18,305 nucleotides of DNA from Phelpsiimicrobium sp043802125 (GTDB lineage Bacteria > Omnitrophota > Gorgyraeia > Velamenicoccales > Velamenicoccaceae): the NCBI GenBank assembly GCA_043802125.1, contig JAZDLG010000087.1, positions 1 through 18,305 on the forward strand, in the 5' to 3' direction. Of this stretch, positions 1 to 5,427 are shown piece by piece. Both the position numbers and the translations under genes were made by a program. The notes under the pieces are model-generated. The model was not told the origin of the DNA. It saw nothing but the letters and a program-made list of their open reading frames with translations, and searched no databases. Positions within the stretch are counted from its first letter, which is position 1; the number at the start of each line of letters is the position of its first letter.

Positions 1-378
1 TAATCCGGCGTCTGTCGCGAGATTTTTATTGCCGCGCTCCAATAGTTCAACCGCAAATCCCATAAGCTCATAAGACAATTGGCACACTTGCGCCGGCACC
101 TGTATGGCTTTTTTCATATCTTTGTTCTTATAAGCAGACACATCTTCGTCCAAAAGCGCGCTTAACTTCGCCTGCATTCTAGAGCTCGTAGCTAATATTT
201 TTTTTGCGCGTGGAGCGAAAGCGACATATTTTTCTTTGCCCAGCGTAAATTGAGCGGCCATGCACATCAGGCTTGCTGCCAAAGCCGAAGAAAGCGCGGC
301 AGCAGAACCACCGCCCGGAGCAGGCGTTTTAGCCGCCAGGTCTTTTAAATATTTTTTTATAGGTGAATTAATATACAT
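1..378 (-). CDS. fchA: Methenyltetrahydrofolate cyclohydrolase, FchA/cyclodeaminase family (partial)
   Basis: The first 126 codons of a gene that runs off the low-coordinate edge, so its C-terminus is missing. The translation starts MYINSPIKKYLKDLAAKTPA, followed by the family hallmark PGGGSAAALSSALAASL, then LGKEKY and, near the edge, ATDAGL. This is the pattern of the formiminotransferase-cyclodeaminase C-terminal domain and of stand-alone FchA. The family interconverts methenyl- and formyl-tetrahydrofolate in the cytoplasm. Fhs just upstream would supply the formyl-tetrahydrofolate, so the two genes form consecutive steps. The ATG at 378 is the only start close to the glycine-rich motif and gives a normal-length N-terminus. 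No Shine-Dalgarno is visible: a long hairpin ends seven bases before the start. FchA is preferred over bifunctional FTCD because no formiminotransferase domain precedes it. Confidence 0.87.
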   Translation of the reverse strand, partial: MYINSPIKKYLKDLAAKTPAPGGGSAAALSSALAASLMCMAAQFTLGKEKYVAFAPRAKKILATSSRMQAKLSALLDEDVSAYKNKDMKKAIQVPAQVCQLSYELMGFAVELLERGNKNLATDAGL

Positions 379-385
379 TAAATGA

Positions 386-445
386 GCCCACAGCTTACAG
401 CTTGCCCTACCGAAGGTAGGGGAGCGGTTTGTAAGCTGTTTGGGC
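386..445 (-). repeat. Long two-tier inverted repeat between fhs and fchA
   Basis: The outer arms are 386-399 and 430-445. They pair over 14 bases with a two-base bulge on the right arm, and contain a perfect ten-base match (acagcttaca against tgtaagctgt). The inner arms 405-411 and 415-421 (ccctacc/ggtaggg) pair perfectly around a three-base loop, TTC on the transcribed strand. Four further pairs (400-403 with 422-425) stack between the tiers. In the mRNA this folds immediately before the fchA start. No T-run follows, so it does not look like an intrinsic terminator. It could be an mRNA processing or translation-control hairpin, or a mobile palindromic element. Confidence 0.8.
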
Positions 446-451
446 GAATTA

Positions 452-485
452 ATACTGTGACTGCGAAGCGGTTAGTCATCAGTAT
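452..485 (-). repeat. Second inverted repeat between fhs and fchA
   Basis: The arms atactgtgact (452-462) and agtcatcagtat (474-485) pair over 11 bases with one bulged base. An inner gc/gc pair (463-464 with 468-469) closes a three-base TTC loop on the transcribed strand, as in the neighbouring hairpin. It lies only seven bases from that larger repeat, and both follow the fhs stop. The remaining bases 486-515 are AT-rich and show nothing recognisable. Confidence 0.7.
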
Positions 486-515
486 CTATTTAGGTTATTA
501 TACATTTCGATTCTT

Positions 516-2189
516 TTAAGATAACCCCGTGACTTCACCTGTTGCTTTAACGTCCACGCGCTCGCCTCTTGGCTCCATTGGCAGGCCGGGCATGGTCTGC
601 ATGGTAGATGCGTGCGCAAGAACGAACCCAGCGCCGCTGCAAAGCCGCACGTCCTTGATGGGCAGCCTGAACCCTGAAGGCGCGCCCTTAAGTGACTCGT
701 CGTGCGAAAGAGAAAATTGCGTCTTTGCGATACAGACAGGCAGATGGCCAAAACCTTCGCTTGAAAAAAGATCTAACCCCTCGTGAGCCTGTGCTGAATA
801 ATCAACGCCGGAGGCGCCGTATATTTGTTTAGCTATTGCCTCTATCTTCTCTTTTAAAGGAAGCGCGTCCTCATAAAGAAATTTGAAATCCGATTCACAC
901 GCACGCGTGTGACGCACGACACTTTTGGCTAACTCTATTGTACCTCTGGATCCATTGGCCCATGCCGTGCTCTCAACACAATCAGCGGCGCCAAATTCTA
1001 TCGCTTTAGCGGCTATAAATCCCAGCTCTCTTGCCGTATCTTTTTCAAAGACGTTTAAGCAGACTATCACCGGAACGCCGAATACCCTTACGTTCTGGAT
1101 CTGTTTTTTCAAATTGGCAGCCCCTTCTGAAAGCGCCTCAAGGTCTTCCTTAAAAATTGCGGCGTTAATTTTTTGGCCCGGCACAATGTTGAATTTTTTG
1201 CTCTGGGCCTTTAAACCCCTTAAAGAACAGACGAGAACGCAGGCATCCGGCTTAAAACCGCTGTACCTGCATTTGATATCAAAGAATTTTTCCCCTCCGC
1301 AATCAACTCCAAAACCGCTCTCCGTCACTACATAATCGCATAAACCCAATGCCATACGATCAGCTACTATAGAACTTGAACCAATGGAGACATTGGCAAA
1401 CGGCCCTGTATGTATAAAACAAGGCGTATTCTCGCTCGTCTGGACGAGATTTGGCTTGATAGCGTCTTTTAAAACAGCAGCCATCATCCCATCAATCTTT
1501 AGGTCTTTAACTTTTATTAGGCCTTTTCGCGCAGTACGCGCGACTGACATTTGCTTTAGCCTGGAACGCATATCGCTAAAATCACGGCTTAAAGTCAATA
1601 AAGACATCACCTCAGAAGCGGCCGTTATCTCAAATCCGGTTTCAATCTCGCGTTTTTGGTTGTTGGCCTTCAAAAAATATCTGATATGGCGCAGAGACCT
1701 GTCGCTTATATCTAAGCACCTCTTAAGCGTCAAGGAATCCGGGTCAATGCCTAACTTGTTTGCGTGGAAAATGGAATTTTCAAGGAACGAGACCAATAGA
1801 TTATTGGCCGTGCCAACAGCGTGCGTATCCCCGGTAAAATGAAAATTGACTTCATCCTGCGGCAATACCTGCGAAGCGCCTCCGCCGGTAGCCCCGCCTT
1901 TAGCGCCGAAAAGCGGGCCTAAAGACGATTGCCTCAATGAACAAGCAGACTTATATTTCAGCCTGTTCAAAGCCATGGACAGGCCTATTGTCGTAACGGT
2001 CTTGCCTTCGCCTAACGCCGTAGGCGTAATAGCGCTTATCAGGATATATTTGGAACCTTTTCTTCGCTTTAATCTTTCAAGTATCTTAAGATCTATTTTT
2101 GCTTTATGCCTGCCGTTTGGCTCTACTTCCGAGGCACGGATACCCAGAGACCTTGCGACGGATGAAATATCTTTAAGTTTTGGGGTCAT
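516..2189 (-). CDS. fhs: Formate-tetrahydrofolate ligase (formyltetrahydrofolate synthetase)
   Basis: A 557-residue cytoplasmic enzyme of normal family length that joins formate to tetrahydrofolate using ATP. The N-terminal P-loop is TPTALGEGKT at residues 55-64. It is followed by SLGPLFGAKGGATGGG, NFHFTGDTHAVG, DAIKPNLVQTSENTP, DYVVTESGFGVDCGGEKFFD, KCRYSGFKPDA and a C-terminal AGFVLAHASTMQTMPGLP, in family order. The ATG overlaps the yraN stop as ATGA, which indicates coupled translation. The next gene downstream is fchA, so formate can pass to methenyl-tetrahydrofolate, either for biosynthesis or for the methyl branch of the Wood-Ljungdahl pathway. Several usually fixed positions differ: the motif normally written LREPSLGP reads LRQSSLGP, and the usual GGPFANIAHG reads TGPFANVSIG. 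The frame is intact and the P-loop is preserved, so I expect an active but divergent enzyme. Confidence 0.93.
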   Translation of the reverse strand: MTPKLKDISSVARSLGIRASEVEPNGRHKAKIDLKILERLKRRKGSKYILISAITPTALGEGKTVTTIGLSMALNRLKYKSACSLRQSSLGPLFGAKGGATGGGASQVLPQDEVNFHFTGDTHAVGTANNLLVSFLENSIFHANKLGIDPDSLTLKRCLDISDRSLRHIRYFLKANNQKREIETGFEITAASEVMSLLTLSRDFSDMRSRLKQMSVARTARKGLIKVKDLKIDGMMAAVLKDAIKPNLVQTSENTPCFIHTGPFANVSIGSSSIVADRMALGLCDYVVTESGFGVDCGGEKFFDIKCRYSGFKPDACVLVCSLRGLKAQSKKFNIVPGQKINAAIFKEDLEALSEGAANLKKQIQNVRVFGVPVIVCLNVFEKDTARELGFIAAKAIEFGAADCVESTAWANGSRGTIELAKSVVRHTRACESDFKFLYEDALPLKEKIEAIAKQIYGASGVDYSAQAHEGLDLFSSEGFGHLPVCIAKTQFSLSHDESLKGAPSGFRLPIKDVRLCSGAGFVLAHASTMQTMPGLPMEPRGERVDVKATGEVTGLS

Positions 2190-2569
2190 TGTAAGCTATA
2201 GCGAGCGGCTACCGGAAAAGCGTCCTTAATAAGTACGACGCTGTCTAGGCTCTCCGAAAGAGAGACTGAAACAACGTCAAAGCGCGCTTTCTGGCCCCAG
2301 AGATCTCTTGTCTTTAGAAAACTAACGGCGAGCTTGGATAACTGCCTCTGTTTAAGCGGCCCTACTGACTCAAGGGCATCGCCATGCGACAACCCGCCTT
2401 GCCTGGAACGCACTTCTACGAAACAAATACAATCTGCCTGCCGCGCTATGACGTCTATCTCGCCTAACTTATTTCTAAAGTTGCGCTCTATTATGCGATA
2501 ACCGTTATTTTTTAAATACAAGACAGCCCTTTCCTCGCCTTCTCTCCCAAGCGCTTTTTTGTCCGTCAT
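2186..2569 (-). CDS. yraN: UPF0102 family endonuclease-like protein YraN
   Basis: A 127-residue protein of the usual length for UPF0102. The family pattern is complete: GREGEERAVLYLKNNGY at the N-terminus, RNFRNKLGEIDVIA around residues 30-42, FVEVRSR at 50-56 and RFDVVSV near the C-terminus. Acidic and basic positions Glu37, Asp39, Glu52 and Arg54 match the nuclease-like core of the family, in which the last basic residue is often lysine. The precise biological role is not established for the family, and a DNA repair or recombination nuclease is the usual suggestion. It overlaps rnhB upstream and fhs downstream by four bases each. The rnhB-yraN pairing is widespread in bacteria. Confidence 0.9.
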   Translation of the reverse strand: MTDKKALGREGEERAVLYLKNNGYRIIERNFRNKLGEIDVIARQADCICFVEVRSRQGGLSHGDALESVGPLKQRQLSKLAVSFLKTRDLWGQKARFDVVSVSLSESLDSVVLIKDAFPVAARYSLQ

Positions 2570-3186
2570 CGGGCCTCTAACTTTTTACAGAACGTCTGCC
2601 TATGAATAGGAGAAAGCCCGAAACGCGCGAGGCGCTCAAAATGTTTTTTTGTCCCGTAACCCTTATGAACGCCAAAACCATATTTGGGGTGCACTTTATC
2701 GAAAATACCCATTATCCTGTCACGGAAAACTTTGGCTATGATGGAAGCAGCGGCGATGGAAAGCGAGCGAGCGTCCCCTCCGATGATCTCTTTGGAAGAA
2801 TAGCCCAGGCCTGAACACAGCCTGCCGTCCAGGAGCAATATCGTATTTTTTAAAGAGGGCCGCGGTTTTTTGAGGCGTTTAAGTAATTGCGATACCGCGT
2901 TATCTAAAGCGAGTTTCACAGCACCTGATATATTGACCGCGTCAATAGCCGTTTCGTTCATCACTCCGATGCCGAAATACGACTTTTTTATTATCTCAAA
3001 AAATGCGTTCTCGCGCTGTAATGCCGTAAGCCTCTTTGAATCGTCAACGCGGTTCTTAAATTTAAAGCTTTTTAAACATACAGCCGCTACCACAACCGGG
3101 CCGGCTAAAGACCCGCGGCCGGCTTCATCAACGCCGACAATAATGGAGTAACCTTTGGCTTTAGCGTGGCGTTCGTGATAAAGCAC
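2566..3186 (-). CDS. rnhB: Ribonuclease HII
   Basis: A 206-residue enzyme that cuts RNA in RNA-DNA hybrids and removes misincorporated ribonucleotides. The N-terminal GVDEAGRGSLAGPVV carries the signature with Asp20 and Glu21. LLLDGRL supplies Asp120 and GGDARSLSIAAASIIAKV supplies Asp138, which completes the DEDD catalytic set of type 2 RNases H. The start is GTG at 3186. An ATG two bases upstream is out of frame, so GTG is the only sensible choice, and the upstream GGGCAG is a weak ribosome site. It lies seven bases after the rplS stop and overlaps yraN by four bases, as part of the common trmD-rplS-rnhB-yraN block. Confidence 0.95.
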   Translation of the reverse strand: MLYHERHAKAKGYSIIVGVDEAGRGSLAGPVVVAAVCLKSFKFKNRVDDSKRLTALQRENAFFEIIKKSYFGIGVMNETAIDAVNISGAVKLALDNAVSQLLKRLKKPRPSLKNTILLLDGRLCSGLGYSSKEIIGGDARSLSIAAASIIAKVFRDRIMGIFDKVHPKYGFGVHKGYGTKKHFERLARFGLSPIHRQTFCKKLEAR

Positions 3187-3193
3187 ATCTGCC

Positions 3194-3577
3194 CTACTGT
3201 TTTGTTTCAGTCACCTCTGCGCTGGCTACGCCGGGTGCTTTGCGCTCTTCTATCTTTGCCGCTTTACCTCTCCTATTGCGCAAATAATATAACCTTGCCC
3301 TTTTAACCTTGCCCTTCTTTAAGATCTCAATTGAATCAATGCCCGGGGAGTGGAACGGGAACACCCTCTCAACGCCTTCGCCGTAAGAGACTTTCCTGAC
3401 GGTAAACGTGGCTGATATACCCTCGCCCCTGGTCTCTATGACCATGCCTTCAAAAGGATGGATCCTCACCTTATCTCCTTCGGGTATCTTCACCAAAACC
3501 TTCACGGTGTCACCGACTCCAAAAACAGGCAGGTCCTTTCGCAAAAAAAGGCCTTCTACTAATTTTATCTTATCCAT
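3194..3577 (-). CDS. rplS: 50S ribosomal protein L19
   Basis: A 127-residue ribosomal protein at the 30S-50S interface. The sequence follows the family closely: FGVGDTVKVLVKIPEGDKVRI, the FEGMVI element, FTVRKVSYGEGVERVFPFHSP, and the basic C-terminal KVKRARLYYLRNRRGKAAKI. About 15 residues beyond this core form a short, variable tail. A strong Shine-Dalgarno, AAGGAG, sits six bases before the ATG. The gene starts nine bases after the trmD stop, the arrangement seen in many bacteria. Confidence 0.97.
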   Translation of the reverse strand: MDKIKLVEGLFLRKDLPVFGVGDTVKVLVKIPEGDKVRIHPFEGMVIETRGEGISATFTVRKVSYGEGVERVFPFHSPGIDSIEILKKGKVKRARLYYLRNRRGKAAKIEERKAPGVASAEVTETKQ

Positions 3578-3586
3578 TTTAGCTCC

Positions 3587-4276
3587 TTATTTTATAGCTA
3601 TATCCGGTCTCAACTTATTCGTTATCTTAATGGCCTCTTTTTGCCTCCATGAGGCTATGCGGCCATGGTCGCCGGTCATAAGGACGGCCGGAACCTTTTT
3701 ACCCTTAAATACCGCGGGCCTGGTATATTGCGGATACTCAAGCATGTTGTTTTCAAAACTCTCTTGCCTGTTTGAATCAACATTGCCTAAAACACCGGGC
3801 AAGAGCCTTGTTACAGCGTCAATAAGGACCATGGCAGGAAGCTCTCCTCCCGTAAGCACATAATCTCCTATTGATATCTCTTCATCTGCCAAATAACGCG
3901 CTACCCGCTCATCAACGCCTTCGTAGCGTCCGCATATCAGGATCAAATGGCTCTTTGAAGCAAGCTTCTTGGCGTCACCTTGCCTGAACTTTTTGCCTTT
4001 CGGAGAGAAAAGAAGTATACTCCTCTTCTTCGTTTTTGTCTTCGTTTTTTTTAAAATAGCCTCGACACATGAAAAGATAGGCTGTGGCGCCATCACCATG
4101 CCGCAACCGCCTCCATAAGGCCTGTCATCTACCTTGTGGTGCTTATCTAAAGAATAGTCCCGTATGTCCCAGACGTGTATTTCAACGCGCCCGGCTTTTT
4201 GCGCTCGTTTTAAAATAGATTCGTTCAAAACAGGCGCGAACATAGACGGAAAAATAGTCAGGCAATCTATGCGCAC
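3587..4276 (-). CDS. trmD: tRNA (guanine-N1)-methyltransferase
   Basis: A SAM-dependent methyltransferase of the trefoil-knot (SPOUT) class that makes m1G37 next to the anticodon and prevents frameshifting. With the GTG start at 4276 the protein is 229 residues and opens with RIDCLTIFPSMF, as the family does. A TTG at 4288 would add four residues that do not fit. Hallmarks are DDRPYGGGCGMVM (residues 50-62), LICGRYEGVDERV (113-125), ISIGDYVLTGGELPAMVLID (134-153) and the loop LLPGVLGNVDSNRQESF (158-174). The start overlaps the end of tgt by ten bases, so two tRNA-modifying enzymes are translationally coupled. Confidence 0.95.
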   Translation of the reverse strand: MRIDCLTIFPSMFAPVLNESILKRAQKAGRVEIHVWDIRDYSLDKHHKVDDRPYGGGCGMVMAPQPIFSCVEAILKKTKTKTKKRSILLFSPKGKKFRQGDAKKLASKSHLILICGRYEGVDERVARYLADEEISIGDYVLTGGELPAMVLIDAVTRLLPGVLGNVDSNRQESFENNMLEYPQYTRPAVFKGKKVPAVLMTGDHGRIASWRQKEAIKITNKLRPDIAIK

Positions 4277-5427
4277 GAAGCACCACAAAACTTATCTTTA
4301 AATTCCTTAAACCTATTCTCTTTAATGGCCTGCCTTACCTTATTCATCAGATCCAGAAAAAAATAGATATTATGATAAGATACGAGCCTTAAGCCCAGTA
4401 TCTCCCCTGAATTAAAGAGGTGGCGCAGGTAACTTCTCGTGAAATTCCGGCAGCAATAACAACCGCATTCCGGGTCTAGGGGCTTTTGATCATGGCTGAA
4501 TTCGCCGTTTCTGACGGTTATCCTGCCCTGGCTCGTAAAGGCTGAGCCGTTCCGGCCGTAGCGTGTCGGCACCACGCAATCAAACATGTCAACGCCCATG
4601 GAAACAGCTTCAAGAATATCTTCCGGCAGGCCGACACCCATCAAATACCTCGGAGAATCTACGGGCAGATGCGACAGCGTTTCGTGTAAAATATTATACC
4701 TCAGATCACGCGGCTCTCCAACACTTAATCCGCCGATAGCATAGCCTTTAAAGCCGATCTCAGTGAGTTCTGTCGCCGACCTTTTCCTCAAATCCTCATA
4801 GGTCGAGCCCTGCACAATACCAAAAAGCGCGCCCTTTGGCGCGCCACGTGGCGCGTCCTGTGGCGCACAGGGTGCGTTCCGCTCATCGCGGAAATCCTTG
4901 TCGTGTTCTTTTTTGGAGCGCGAAGCCCACAACGTCGTCCTCTCTAAGGCAATCTGCGCCTGTTCAAAAGAGACTGGATAATGCACACACTCATCCAGCG
5001 GCATCATTATGTCGGAGCCCAGGGCCTGCTGCACTCTAATGACGTCTTCGGGCGTAAGAAAATGCCTCGTGCCGTCCAAGTGAGACTGAAAATCCAGGCC
5101 TTCGTCTTTGACTTTCCTTAAAAGCGATAAGCTAAAGATCTGATAACCGCCGCTATCCGTCAATATAGGCTTATGCCAATTCATAAATTTATGCAGCCCG
5201 CCTGCTTCGCGTATGATATCCAGGCCAGGCCTTAAAAAAAGATGATAGGCATTGCCCAATATGATCTGCGCCGAGCACTCTTCTAAGTCTTTAGGCGAAA
5301 GAGATTTTACCGTGCCTTGCGTGCCCACAGGCATAAAGATAGGCGTCTGGATAACACCCCTATCCAGCGTCAATAAGCCGCTTCGCGCGGCTGTCTGCGT
5401 ATCTTTATGAGTAACTTTAAAGTCCAT
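4267..5427 (-). CDS. tgt: Queuine tRNA-ribosyltransferase (tRNA-guanine transglycosylase)
   Basis: Exchanges guanine for preQ1 at the wobble position of GUN-anticodon tRNAs. With the ATG at 5427 the protein is 386 residues. That start matches the family N-terminus and follows AAGAG, whereas an in-frame ATG at 5496 would add 23 basic residues encoded inside the preceding gene. TDSGGYQIFSL carries the first catalytic aspartate (Asp91), MFDCVVPTR the nucleophilic aspartate (Asp283), FGIVQG and YLMGVGLP line the pocket, and CGCYCC with a downstream histidine forms the zinc site. The start overlaps the preceding STT3-type gene by 11 bases. Residues about 179-200 form an Ala/Pro/Arg-rich insert just before FGIVQG, encoded by stacked GC-rich palindromes. 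It lies where family lengths vary, so the enzyme is probably active. Confidence 0.95.
   Translation of the reverse strand: MDFKVTHKDTQTAARSGLLTLDRGVIQTPIFMPVGTQGTVKSLSPKDLEECSAQIILGNAYHLFLRPGLDIIREAGGLHKFMNWHKPILTDSGGYQIFSLSLLRKVKDEGLDFQSHLDGTRHFLTPEDVIRVQQALGSDIMMPLDECVHYPVSFEQAQIALERTTLWASRSKKEHDKDFRDERNAPCAPQDAPRGAPKGALFGIVQGSTYEDLRKRSATELTEIGFKGYAIGGLSVGEPRDLRYNILHETLSHLPVDSPRYLMGVGLPEDILEAVSMGVDMFDCVVPTRYGRNGSAFTSQGRITVRNGEFSHDQKPLDPECGCYCCRNFTRSYLRHLFNSGEILGLRLVSYHNIYFFLDLMNKVRQAIKENRFKEFKDKFCGASCA
4827..4893 (-). repeat. Cluster of GC-rich palindromes inside tgt
   Basis: Four overlapping or adjacent inverted repeats fall within 67 bases of coding sequence. They are gcgcgcc/ggcgcgc (4827-4833 with 4838-4844), a perfect 16-base palindrome centred on CACGTG (4840-4855), cctgtg/cacagg around a GCG loop (4857-4871), and ttccgc/gcggaa around five bases (4877-4893). 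Together they encode the low-complexity segment before the conserved FGIVQG of Tgt. The region is clearly more GC-rich than the flanking gene. The frame is kept throughout. Confidence 0.75.

Noticed and set aside
386..445. Intrinsic transcription terminator after fhs
   Set aside because: The stem is strong, but the bases that follow in the direction of transcription (CTCATTTAATG) contain no proper T-run and lead straight into the fchA start.
386..485. CRISPR or direct-repeat array
   Set aside because: The two structures are inverted repeats of different sequence without regular spacers.
3103..3123. Repeated GCCGGC sites in rnhB as another palindromic insertion
   Set aside because: They encode the invariant DEAGRGSLAGPV segment of RNase HII, so protein conservation explains the sequence.
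3408..3863. A 151-codon plus-strand open frame across rplS and trmD
   Set aside because: It crosses two highly conserved genes on the opposite strand and its translation shows no domain pattern.
4277..4288. TTG start for trmD
   Set aside because: It gives MWCF before the family-like RIDCLTIFP. The GTG at 4276 matches the usual N-terminus better.
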